Source: Pseudomonas borbori
GTDB lineage: Bacteria > Pseudomonadota > Gammaproteobacteria > Pseudomonadales > Pseudomonadaceae
DNA length: 64,000 bases
Direction: 5' to 3'
Assembly (NCBI RefSeq): GCF_900115555.1
Contig: NZ_FOWX01000001.1
Location: 94,962 to 158,961, forward strand
Notes under the pieces: model-generated
Seen by the model: the letters and a program-made list of their open reading frames with translations, nothing else
The model's database searches: none
Told to the model about the DNA's origin: nothing
Translations under genes and position numbers: made by a program
Shown here: positions 20,709 through 28,311 of the stretch, piece by piece
How the letters are laid out: each line of letters starts with the position of its first letter
Numbering within the stretch: the first letter of the stretch is position 1

Positions 20709-21758
20709 ATGAACTTCCTTGACGGTTCTCTCTTCCCTGAAAACCAGGACAAGCTCGTCATCACCGCTGCGCCCTATGGCCCGGAATGGTTCCCCTCCGA
20801 CTATCCGGAAGACATTCCGGTGACCATGGAAGAACAGATCCAGAAGGCCGTTGATTGCTACGAAGCCGGCGCCTCTGTATTGCACCTGCACGTGCGTGAA
20901 CTGGACGGCAAGGGCTCCAAGCGCCTGTCCAAGTTCAACGAACTGATTGCCGGTGTGCGCAAGGCCGTACCGGACATGGTCATCCAGGTCGGCGGCTCTA
21001 TCTCCTTCGCCCCCCCGGAAGACGGCGCGGCCGCCAAGTGGCTGCATGACGACACCCGTCACATGCTCGCCGAACTCGATCCCAAGCCCGACCAGGTCAC
21101 GGTGACGGTCAACACCACGCAGATGAACGTCATCGAGCAGATGGATGCGCGCGACTACGCCGGCACCTCCATGGGTGGCGATACCTACGAGGCCTACCGC
21201 GAGATGATCGTGCCCTCCGGCCCGAGCTTCATCGAGGAGCATGTGCGCCGCCTGAGTGCCGCCGGCATCCAGAGCGCCTTCCAGTTCTACAACATCAACA
21301 GCTACGAGTCGGTGGAGCGCCTGATCCGGCGCGGCGTCTACAAGGGGCCGCTGGTGTGCAACTGGGTGGCGATTGGCGGTGGCATGGACCAGCCGCATAT
21401 CTACAGCATGGCCAACTTCCTGCGCGCCATCCCCGACGGCACCATGCTGACCGTGGAAAGCACCATGCTCAATACCCTGCCGATCAACCTGATGGGCATG
21501 GCGATGGGCCTGCATGTGCGCTGCGGTATCGAGGACAACCTCTGGACCCAGGACCGTTCGCGCAAGATGACCTCCGTCGAGCAGATTGAACAGTTGGTAC
21601 GCCTCGCCAAAGAAATCGGCCGTCCTGTTGCCAACGGCAAGGAAGCCCGCGAGATCCTCAAGATCGGCGTTTTCTACAACACGGTCGAAGAAACCCTGGC
21701 CGCCAACGGCTTCGCCCCGAACCCGAAGGGTGGTCAGCAGGGTTTCTTGCGTAAGTGA
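20709..21758 (+). CDS. BKACE (DUF849) beta-keto acid cleavage enzyme, copy 2
   Basis: 349 aa, clearly paralogous to copy 1. The metal-binding His59/His61 lie in VLHLHVRE, the usual BKACE form, and the C-terminal VRCGIEDNLWTQDRSRKM block is shared with copy 1. It would split a beta-keto acid using acetyl-CoA to give acetoacetate plus an acyl-CoA. The region 150-165 (AGTSMGGDTYEAYREM) is three residues shorter than in copy 1, a possible specificity difference. ATG at 20709 follows GAGGCAACAGAA. Last gene of the operon started by the dehydrogenase, or continuing into the permease operon if the hairpins at 21800-21924 are read through. Confidence 0.92.
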   Translation: MNFLDGSLFPENQDKLVITAAPYGPEWFPSDYPEDIPVTMEEQIQKAVDCYEAGASVLHLHVRELDGKGSKRLSKFNELIAGVRKAVPDMVIQVGGSISFAPPEDGAAAKWLHDDTRHMLAELDPKPDQVTVTVNTTQMNVIEQMDARDYAGTSMGGDTYEAYREMIVPSGPSFIEEHVRRLSAAGIQSAFQFYNINSYESVERLIRRGVYKGPLVCNWVAIGGGMDQPHIYSMANFLRAIPDGTMLTVESTMLNTLPINLMGMAMGLHVRCGIEDNLWTQDRSRKMTSVEQIEQLVRLAKEIGRPVANGKEAREILKIGVFYNTVEETLAANGFAPNPKGGQQGFLRK

Positions 21759-21799
21759 TTCACCCGCAGTTGCAGGGTGCCGTTCAAGCTGACGGCATT

Positions 21800-21828
21800 G
21801 CCCTGTCCCGCCGCCGGCGGGGCAGGGC
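21800..21828. terminator. GC-rich hairpin after BKACE 2
   Basis: GCCCTGTCCCGCCG pairs with CGGCGGGGCAGGGC almost perfectly with a minimal loop. There is no T-tract, so termination efficiency is uncertain. Confidence 0.55.
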
Positions 21829-21848
21829 AGCCCAGCCGAGTCGTTTGC

Positions 21849-21924
21849 GAAAAAGCTTCAGCCTGCAGGCCGGGACTTAGAGCGTCAGAGCGGTCTCTAC
21901 AAGTGAGGCTGCTGAAGCTTTTTC
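21849..21924. repeat. Long-arm inverted repeat before the permease gene
   Basis: GAAAAAGCTTCAGC (21849-21862) is perfectly inverted at 21911-21924 with 48 bases between. Partial pairing (with G-T) extends outward through CGTTTGCG / CACAAGCG. It could be a 5' UTR structure, a terminator-like stem or the ends of a small non-autonomous element. It lies 50 bp before the MFS gene. Confidence 0.6.
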
Positions 21925-21973
21925 ACAAGCGGACTCACAACAAGAACAATCGGCAGTAGCACCAGGAGGCAGC

Positions 21974-23302
21974 ATGGCCGCACACCACATCAGCAACGAC
22001 GGTGAAGACACCTCGATCGGTATTCCGCGCACCTATGCCTGGATCGTCTTCGCCCTGACCTTCGGTCTGCTGATTTCCGACTACATGTCGCGCCAGGTAC
22101 TCAATGCGGTGTTCCCGCTGCTCAAGGGCGAGTGGGCGCTGAGCGACAGCCAGCTGGGTCTGCTCAGCGGCATAGTCGCGTTGATGGTCGGCCTGCTGAC
22201 CTTCCCGCTGTCGCTGCTGGCCGACCGCTTCGGCCGGATCAAGAGCCTGACCATCATGGCCGTGCTCTGGAGCCTGGCGACCATGGGTTGTGCGCTGGCC
22301 GAGAACTATCAGCAGATGTTCGTCGCGCGCTTCCTGGTCGGGGTCGGCGAGGCCGCCTATGGCAGCGTCGGCATCGCCGTGGTGGTGGCGGTGTTCCCGC
22401 GCGAGATGCGCGCCACCCTGTCCGGTGCCTTCATCTCCGGCGGCATGTTCGGTTCGGTGCTGGGCATGGCCGCCGGCGGCGTGCTGGCCGAGCACCTGGG
22501 CTGGCGCTGGGCGTTCGCCGGCATGGCCATCTTCGGCCTGGTGCTGGCGACGCTTTATCCGATCATCGTCAAGCAATCGCGTATCGCTCCGCAGCGCGCG
22601 ACGACAGCCGCGAGCAAGGCCGCCGTGGCGCTGACCCGGCCACTGCGCACCCTGTACTCCAGCCGCTCGGTGATCAGCGCCTATGTCGGCAGCGGCCTGC
22701 AGCTGTTCGTCGGCGGCACCGTGATCGTGTGGATGCCCAGCTACCTCAACCGCTATTACGAGATGGGCACCGACAAGGCCGGCGCGGTGGCGGCGATCAT
22801 CGTGCTGTGCAGCGGCGCCGGGATGATCCTCTGCGGCATGCTCAGCGACCGCATGTGCCGCAACCGTCCGGATCGCAAGATCAGCCTGGCCATCGCCTTC
22901 TGCCTGGGTAGCTGCCTGTTGCTGTCGCTGGCCTTCGCCCTGCCGGTGGGCATGCCCCAACTGGTGCTGATCTGCCTGGGCATGCTGATCGCCGCCGGCA
23001 CCTCGGGACCGGCCGGGGCCATGGTCGCCAATCTCACCCACTACAGCGTGCACGGCACCGCCTTCGCCACCCTGACCCTGGCCAACAACCTGCTGGGCCT
23101 GGCGCCGGGGCCGTTCATCACTGGCAAGGTGTCCGACATCATCGGCCTGGACAACGCCTTCCAGTTGGTGCCGCTGATCAGCATCGCCGCCGCCGCGGTG
23201 TTCTTCTTCGCCAAGCGCCACTACCACAACGACATGGCCCGCCTGAACGACGCGGGCGTCGAGGAAAAGGCCATCGAGGCTGCCGCGGAGGCCCAGGCAT
23301 GA
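21974..23302 (+). CDS. Major facilitator superfamily permease
   Basis: 442 aa, about 12 predicted membrane helices. The MFS signature between helices 2 and 3 is present as LADRFGRIKS, and GEAAYGSVGIAV lies in helix 4. Closest in type to organic-anion/sugar-acid and Spinster-like permeases; the exact substrate cannot be read. Preceded by AGGAGG at a good spacing. Its stop overlaps the next start (ATGA), so permease, DsbA-like protein, Rieske protein and YeiH-like exporter are translationally coupled. The position after two BKACE operons suggests it imports the island's substrate. Confidence 0.88.
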   Translation: MAAHHISNDGEDTSIGIPRTYAWIVFALTFGLLISDYMSRQVLNAVFPLLKGEWALSDSQLGLLSGIVALMVGLLTFPLSLLADRFGRIKSLTIMAVLWSLATMGCALAENYQQMFVARFLVGVGEAAYGSVGIAVVVAVFPREMRATLSGAFISGGMFGSVLGMAAGGVLAEHLGWRWAFAGMAIFGLVLATLYPIIVKQSRIAPQRATTAASKAAVALTRPLRTLYSSRSVISAYVGSGLQLFVGGTVIVWMPSYLNRYYEMGTDKAGAVAAIIVLCSGAGMILCGMLSDRMCRNRPDRKISLAIAFCLGSCLLLSLAFALPVGMPQLVLICLGMLIAAGTSGPAGAMVANLTHYSVHGTAFATLTLANNLLGLAPGPFITGKVSDIIGLDNAFQLVPLISIAAAAVFFFAKRHYHNDMARLNDAGVEEKAIEAAAEAQA

Positions 23303-23961
23303 ACCCTGTATTGCGCATCGATGTGTTCTTCGACTTCATCTGCCCCTGGTGCCTGATCGGCAAGCGCCAGCTGGAGCGCGCGCTGGTTCAGCTGCGCGCC
23401 AGCCGGGCGGAGGTCAAGGTCGAGCTGGTCTGGCATGGTGTACAGTTGCTGCCCGACATGCCGGTGCAGGGCGAGCCCTTCGCCGAGTTCTATCGTCAGC
23501 GTCTGGGCAGCACCGAGGCCGTACGCCTGCGCCAGGCCCAGGTGCAACAGGCCGCCGCCGCAGCCGGGGTGGAAATCGACCTGACCCGTATCGCGCGCAT
23601 GCCCAATACTGCCGATGCCCATCGCCTGTTGGCCTGCGCCGCCGGCCTGGGCAGTGCGGCGCAGCGGGAAGCCCTGCTCGAGCGCCTGTTCGCCGCCTAC
23701 TTCCACAATGGCGAGGATCTTGGCGATACCGCCAGCCTGCTGGCCATCGCCGAAGCCTGTGGCTTTGAACCCGCGCAACTGGCCCCCAGCCTGCGCGGCG
23801 ATGGCAGCCCCTTTGTCGGCGAAGCTGCTGGCATGGCCGGCAACGGCGTGCCTTATTTCGTCTTCGATCGGCGCCTGGCAGTCTCCGGCGCGCAGCCGGC
23901 CGAAGTGCTGCTCGGCGCCATGACCGAGGCCCTTGCCCATGCCGCGAGGCAGCCGGCATGA
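23299..23961 (+). CDS. DsbA family protein (FrnE/HCCA-isomerase-like)
   Basis: 220 aa thioredoxin-fold protein with a CPWC active site at residues 15-18 (FFDFICPWCLIGKRQ) and the inserted helical domain of DsbA/FrnE-type proteins. No signal peptide, so cytosolic. FrnE-like proteins are polyketide- or stress-related oxidoreductases; related 2-hydroxychromene-2-carboxylate isomerases use glutathione in naphthalene breakdown. A glutathione- or thiol-dependent isomerisation step is therefore possible. Start overlaps the permease stop and its stop overlaps the Rieske start (ATGA both times). Confidence 0.85.
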   Translation: MNPVLRIDVFFDFICPWCLIGKRQLERALVQLRASRAEVKVELVWHGVQLLPDMPVQGEPFAEFYRQRLGSTEAVRLRQAQVQQAAAAAGVEIDLTRIARMPNTADAHRLLACAAGLGSAAQREALLERLFAAYFHNGEDLGDTASLLAIAEACGFEPAQLAPSLRGDGSPFVGEAAGMAGNGVPYFVFDRRLAVSGAQPAEVLLGAMTEALAHAARQPA

Positions 23962-24284
23962 GCGTACGGCTGCAGGTGCCCGTCGACCAAGTTCCGGCCC
24001 CCGGCGGTCGCGCGCTGCTGGAGCAGGCGGGCAAGAGCCTGGCGCTGTTCAATGTCGCCGGCCAGTTTTACGCCATCGACGACAATTGTCCGCACCAGGG
24101 CTCGTCGCTGTGTGGCGGCAAACTCGAAGGCAAGGTGATCCAGTGCTGCGCCCACGGCCTGCGCTTCGATCTGGCCAGCGGCTACCTGCTCAACTCGACC
24201 GCACTCAAGGTCGCCAACTACCCGATAGCGGTAGAGGGCGACCAGGTATTCATTGTCATCGTCCCCGAGGAGTCCGCGCCATGA
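23958..24284 (+). CDS. Rieske [2Fe-2S] ferredoxin-like protein
   Basis: 108 aa soluble Rieske domain. Cluster ligands are Cys44 and His46 (CPHQGSSLCGG) and Cys63 and His66 (CCAHGLRF), the C-x-H...C-x2-H pattern. No membrane segment, so it resembles NirD-type or oxygenase-associated Rieske ferredoxins. It may pass electrons to an oxygenase, but no Rieske oxygenase large subunit is present in the window; the 2-oxoglutarate dioxygenases do not need it. Coupled by 4-base overlaps to both neighbours. Confidence 0.9.
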   Translation: MSVRLQVPVDQVPAPGGRALLEQAGKSLALFNVAGQFYAIDDNCPHQGSSLCGGKLEGKVIQCCAHGLRFDLASGYLLNSTALKVANYPIAVEGDQVFIVIVPEESAP

Positions 24285-25291
24285 GCGCCATCGCTCTCGT
24301 CAGCATTCAAGACCGTGTGCGCGAACTGGCGCCGGGCTTCGTCGTCAGCCTGATCGTCGCGGCAGCGGCGACCTTCCTCTCCGAGCACTACGGTGCGCCG
24401 GTGATGCTGTTTGCCCTGTTGCTCGGTATGGCGTTGAACTTCCTCTCCGCCGACGGCAAGTGCAAGGCCGGCATCGAGTTCACCGCGCGCAGCGTGCTGC
24501 GCATTGGCGTGGCCCTGCTGGGCATGCGTATCACCCTGGAGCAGATCGCCGGCCTCGGCTGGAAGCCGGTGGCGCTGGTGGTGACCCTGGTGGTGGTGAC
24601 TATCCTGGTCTCGGTAGTGGCGGCCAAGGCCCTGGGTTTCCAGCGCCTGTTCGGCATGCTCACCGGCGGCGCCACCGCCATCTGCGGCGCCTCGGCGGCC
24701 CTGGCGCTGGCCGCTGCACTGCCCAACCATCCGCAGAAGGAACGCGCCACCCTGTTCACTGTGATCGGCGTCTCGGCACTGTCGACCCTGGCGATGATCC
24801 TCTACCCGATGATCGCCAACTGGGCGGGCCTGTCGCCGCAGGAGGCCGGGGTGTTCCTCGGCGCCACCATCCACGACGTCGCCCAGGTGGTCGGCGCCGG
24901 TTACAGCATGTCGCCGGAGACCGGCGACACCGCCACCGTGGTCAAGCTGATGCGGGTGGCCATGCTGGTGCCGGTGATCGTCGTCGCCGCCATGATCACC
25001 CGCATGCAGGGCGCCGACCCCACCGGCAAGCGCCCGCCGCTGCTGCCGTGGTTCGCCGTCGGCTTCATCATCCTGGCCTGCGTCAATAGCACCGGCTGGG
25101 TGCCGAGCCTGGTGCAGGGCGGGGTCAACGAGCTGTCGCGCTGGTGCCTGGTGGTGTCGATCAGTGCCTTGGGCATGAAGACCCAGCTCAAGGAATTGGC
25201 CTCGGTCGGCATCAAGCCGATCCTGCTGATGATCGGCGAGACGGTCTTCCTGGTCGCCCTGGTTTTGCTCCTTCTGCATTGGGCCTGGTGA
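24281..25291 (+). CDS. YeiH family (UPF0324) putative sulfate/sulfite exporter
   Basis: 336 aa with about 10 membrane helices. The motifs GGATAICGASAA and GATIHDVAQVVGAG are typical of the YeiH/UPF0324 family. Members are annotated as putative sulfate exporters, and some neighbours in sulfonate pathways are thought to remove sulfite; direct proof is limited. The ATG at 24281 overlaps the Rieske stop. Together with TauD-like dioxygenases it hints that the pathway may release an inorganic sulfur anion, but this is inference. A short N-terminal cytosolic segment precedes helix 1. Confidence 0.85.
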   Translation: MSAIALVSIQDRVRELAPGFVVSLIVAAAATFLSEHYGAPVMLFALLLGMALNFLSADGKCKAGIEFTARSVLRIGVALLGMRITLEQIAGLGWKPVALVVTLVVVTILVSVVAAKALGFQRLFGMLTGGATAICGASAALALAAALPNHPQKERATLFTVIGVSALSTLAMILYPMIANWAGLSPQEAGVFLGATIHDVAQVVGAGYSMSPETGDTATVVKLMRVAMLVPVIVVAAMITRMQGADPTGKRPPLLPWFAVGFIILACVNSTGWVPSLVQGGVNELSRWCLVVSISALGMKTQLKELASVGIKPILLMIGETVFLVALVLLLLHWAW

Positions 25292-25337
25292 TGATCCGAG
25301 TCTCACGCTTTCCGAAACCTCCAGCCCGAGAACCTTC

Positions 25338-27194
25338 ATGAGTCTACCTCCCGAATCCACGCCGGCAACCCCGTTTGACGAACAGCCTGCGGTGTCTCCA
25401 CGCAAGCCACGCCCCCCCCGTAGCAAGGCCTCCGGCGGGGTTGCGAGCAAGGGCGCGAACAAGCCCAAGAAAATCGTGAAGAAGGCCGAGAAACCTGCTG
25501 CAGAAAGCCCGAGCACCGAGCTGACGGCTGCCGCCGAGAGCAACACCCTGGCCATCACCCCGCTGATCGGCGTGCGCCCTCGCGATATGCTGGGAGCGGC
25601 CGGCACGCTGCTCAAGGCGGTGGGGCGTACCCCCATCAAGGCCGGCATGCACACCGGCAAGTACCTGCGCGAGCTGTATCGCATCGCCAGCGGCGAGTCG
25701 CAGTTGGCGCCGGCGCCGAAGGACAAGCGCTTCGCCGACCCGGCCTGGCAGAGCAATGTGTTCCTGCGCTCGCTGGTGCAGAGCTATCTGGCCGGCGAGC
25801 GCGAGCTCAACGCCTTCATCCAGGCGTCCGATCTGGATGCGCAGGACAAGGGCCGCGCGCGCTTCGTCGCCTCGCTGCTGGTCGATGCGCTGGCGCCTAG
25901 CAACCTGTTGCTGACCAACCCCACGGCCCTGCGCAAGGTGGTCGACACCGGCGGCATGAGCCTGCTGCAGGGCGCCCGGCAGATGTCCAGCGACCTGCTG
26001 CACAACCGCGGTATGCCGTCGCAGGTCGACAGCTCGTCGTTCAAGCTGGGCGAGAACATCGCCACCGCCAAGGGCGAGGTGGTGCTGCGCAACGAGATGT
26101 TCGAACTGCTGCAGTTCGCCCCGACCACGCCCGACGTGCATGCCCGGCCGCTGGTGATGTCGCCGCCGCAGATCAACAAGTACTACGCCGTCGACCTGTC
26201 GCCGGACAAGAGCCTGATCAAGTGGGTGCAGGACAGCGGCGTGCAGCTGTTCGTCATCAGCTGGCGCAACCCGACCGCCAAGCACCGCGACTGGGGCCTG
26301 TCCGACTACGTGCAGTGCCTGGACCAGGCGGTGGACGCGGCACGGCAGATCACCGGCAGCGCCGATGTGAACATGTGGGGCTCCTGCTCCGGCGGCATCA
26401 CCCTGGCCGCCTACCTGGGCTGGCTGGCGGCGCGCGGCGAAAGTGCCAAGGTGGCCAACACCTGCTGGGCGGTGTGCGTGCTGGACATGCCGGCGGTGCT
26501 CGACGACACCGGCATCGGCGTACTGGCTACGCCGGCGGCGCTGGCCGCGGCCAAGGCCAGCTCCTGGCACAAGGGCGTGCTCAGTGGCCAGGAAATCGCA
26601 CGCATGTTCGCCTGGCTGCGGCCCAACGACCTGATCTGGAACTACTGGGTCAACAACTACCTGCTCGGCAACAAGCCGCCGGCCTTCGACATCCTGGCCT
26701 GGAACAGCGACACCACGCGGCTGCCGGCGCAACTGCATGCCGACTACCTGGACCTGATCCAGCAGAACCCCTTCAGCAATCCGAACAAGCTGTGGATCGC
26801 CGGCCTGCCAATCGACATGAGCGAGGTGAAGGTCGGTGCCTACGTGGTCGGTGGCACCACCGACCACATCACGCCCTGGCAGGGTTGCTATGGCACCGCG
26901 CGGCTGTTCGGCGCGGACAGCACCTTCGTGCTGTCCAATGCCGGCCATCTGCAGAGCCTGGTCAATCCGCCGGGCAATCCGAAGTCGCATTTCTTCGCGG
27001 CGACTGCCGCCCAGGCCGACGCCGAGGACTGGCTGCAGGCTGCCGGCGAGCGCCAGCCGGGCAGCTGGTGGCCGCACTGGCGGCAGTGGATCCAGGCGCG
27101 CTCGGGCGACAGCCTGCCGGCGCCGAAGAAACTCGGTTCGCGCAAGTACCCGCCGCTGTGCGCCGCCCCCGGCACCTACGTGCTGGAGCGCTGA
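25338..27194 (+). CDS. phaC: PHA synthase-like protein with basic N-terminal extension
   Basis: 618 aa. The alpha/beta-hydrolase core carries the synthase box GSCSGG with nucleophile Cys350, an Asp in RPNDLIWNYWV and a His in SNAGHLQS, matching polyhydroxyalkanoate synthases. These polymerise 3-hydroxyacyl-CoA on granules. By length and sequence it is closest to the Pseudomonas class II type (about 560 aa), but has a Pro/Lys/Ala-rich extension over residues 10-65 (KPRPPRSKAS, KKIVKKAEK) like phasin or histone-like tails. It is not in the usual phaC1-phaZ-phaC2-phaD setting; it lies between the exporter (46 bp) and the CoA-transferase (33 bp), so it may store the acyl-CoA products of the island. 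Confidence 0.85.
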   Translation: MSLPPESTPATPFDEQPAVSPRKPRPPRSKASGGVASKGANKPKKIVKKAEKPAAESPSTELTAAAESNTLAITPLIGVRPRDMLGAAGTLLKAVGRTPIKAGMHTGKYLRELYRIASGESQLAPAPKDKRFADPAWQSNVFLRSLVQSYLAGERELNAFIQASDLDAQDKGRARFVASLLVDALAPSNLLLTNPTALRKVVDTGGMSLLQGARQMSSDLLHNRGMPSQVDSSSFKLGENIATAKGEVVLRNEMFELLQFAPTTPDVHARPLVMSPPQINKYYAVDLSPDKSLIKWVQDSGVQLFVISWRNPTAKHRDWGLSDYVQCLDQAVDAARQITGSADVNMWGSCSGGITLAAYLGWLAARGESAKVANTCWAVCVLDMPAVLDDTGIGVLATPAALAAAKASSWHKGVLSGQEIARMFAWLRPNDLIWNYWVNNYLLGNKPPAFDILAWNSDTTRLPAQLHADYLDLIQQNPFSNPNKLWIAGLPIDMSEVKVGAYVVGGTTDHITPWQGCYGTARLFGADSTFVLSNAGHLQSLVNPPGNPKSHFFAATAAQADAEDWLQAAGERQPGSWWPHWRQWIQARSGDSLPAPKKLGSRKYPPLCAAPGTYVLER

Positions 27195-27227
27195 AACAGC
27201 CGGCCCCGATCAACCCAGAGGTATTCC

Positions 27228-27923
27228 ATGAACAAGATCTATCCCGACGCCCACGCGGCCCTGGCCGACATCGTCCATGACGGCATCAGCATCGCCTCCG
27301 GCGGCTTCGGCCTGTGCGGCATCCCCGAGGCGCTGATCGAGGCGCTGCACGAGACCGGCAAGCGCGGCTTCACCATCATCAGCAACAACTGCGGGGTCGA
27401 CGACTTCGGCCTCGGCCCGCTGCTCTACAGCCGGCAGATCAGCAAGATGATTTCCTCCTACGTCGGCGGCAACAAGGAGTTCGAGCGCCAGTACCTGGCC
27501 GGCGAGCTGACGCTTGAGTTCACCCCCCAGGGCACCCTGGCCGAGAAGCTGCGTGCCGGCGGCGCCGGCATCCCGGCGTTCTTCACCCGCACCGGCTACG
27601 GCACGCTGATCGCCGAGGGCAAGGAGACCCGCCAGTTCGACGGCGAGTGGTACGTCATGGAGCGCTCGCTGACCGCCGACGTGGCGCTGATCAAGGGTGC
27701 CAAGGCGGACAAGGCCGGCAACCTGATGTTCAACAAGACCGCGCGCAACTTCAATCCGCTGTGCGCCAAGGCCGGGCGGGTGTGCGTCGCCGAGGTGGAG
27801 GAGATCGTCGAAGTCGGCGAATTGTCGCCGGACGAGATCCACCTGCCGGGCATCTATGTGCAGCGTCTGGTGCTCAACGCCAGCCCGGAAAAACGTATCG
27901 AAGTGCGCACGGTGAGAAGCTGA
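27228..27923 (+). CDS. 3-oxoacid CoA-transferase subunit A
   Basis: 231 aa. The N-terminal GGFGLCGIPE loop and the TGYGTLIAEGKE and HLPGIYVQRLV segments are typical of subunit A of succinyl-CoA:acetoacetate CoA-transferase (ScoA/AtoD group). With subunit B it would convert acetoacetate plus succinyl-CoA to acetoacetyl-CoA. This matches the acetoacetate expected from the BKACEs. It starts 33 bp after the PHA-synthase-like gene. Its partner B begins at 28312, with an extra 127-residue reading frame between them, which is unusual: A and B are normally adjacent. Confidence 0.93.
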   Translation: MNKIYPDAHAALADIVHDGISIASGGFGLCGIPEALIEALHETGKRGFTIISNNCGVDDFGLGPLLYSRQISKMISSYVGGNKEFERQYLAGELTLEFTPQGTLAEKLRAGGAGIPAFFTRTGYGTLIAEGKETRQFDGEWYVMERSLTADVALIKGAKADKAGNLMFNKTARNFNPLCAKAGRVCVAEVEEIVEVGELSPDEIHLPGIYVQRLVLNASPEKRIEVRTVRS

Positions 27924-27925
27924 TC

Positions 27926-28309
27926 ATGACCCTGCTAAACCTGGCGCAACGCGCCATCGACGAAAGCCGCGGCGACACCCATGTGCACCTCGGCATCGGC
28001 CTGTCCGCGCTGCGCGCCGGCTTCGTCCCCGACGGCATGGACGCCTGGTACCAGCGCAGCCAGCCGCACGCACCGAGCCAGCCCCACAGCGACGCTCGGC
28101 GCCTGGGCGCGCTCGCCCTGACGGATACCCGGGTGTTCACCGGCACCCTCGGCCTGGCCCTGTGCAATCCGCTGACCGACGGCATCCGCCCGCTGAACCA
28201 CTGCGACGCCGAGACCGACGACGCCGACAACCTCCATCTGCCAGGCATCTACACCCAGAGCCTGGTAATCGACGCCAGCCCTGCGCGGCGCAACCCTGAG
28301 GGCAACTGA
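27926..28309 (+). CDS. Chimeric CoA-transferase-like mini-protein (127 aa)
   Basis: The N-terminal part (residues 5-43: LAQRAID, then [21 protein letters not shown]) aligns with the start of subunit B ([29 protein letters not shown]). The C-terminal part (103-119, [17 protein letters not shown]) matches the tail of subunit A (HLPGIYVQRLVLNASP). The catalytic glutamate of subunit B (SENG) is absent here (RSQP). It starts 2 bases after subunit A stops and ends 2 bases before subunit B begins, with normal codon use. It may be a shrunken paralogue, a recombination remnant kept in frame, or a regulatory or structural partner. It is unlikely to be an active transferase. Confidence 0.7.
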   Translation: MTLLNLAQRAIDESRGDTHVHLGIGLSALRAGFVPDGMDAWYQRSQPHAPSQPHSDARRLGALALTDTRVFTGTLGLALCNPLTDGIRPLNHCDAETDDADNLHLPGIYTQSLVIDASPARRNPEGN

Positions 28310-28311
28310 AA

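Noticed and set aside
23958..24284. Electron donor for a Rieske ring-hydroxylating oxygenase
   Set aside because: No alpha subunit of such an oxygenase lies in the window; only a general electron-transfer role can be stated.
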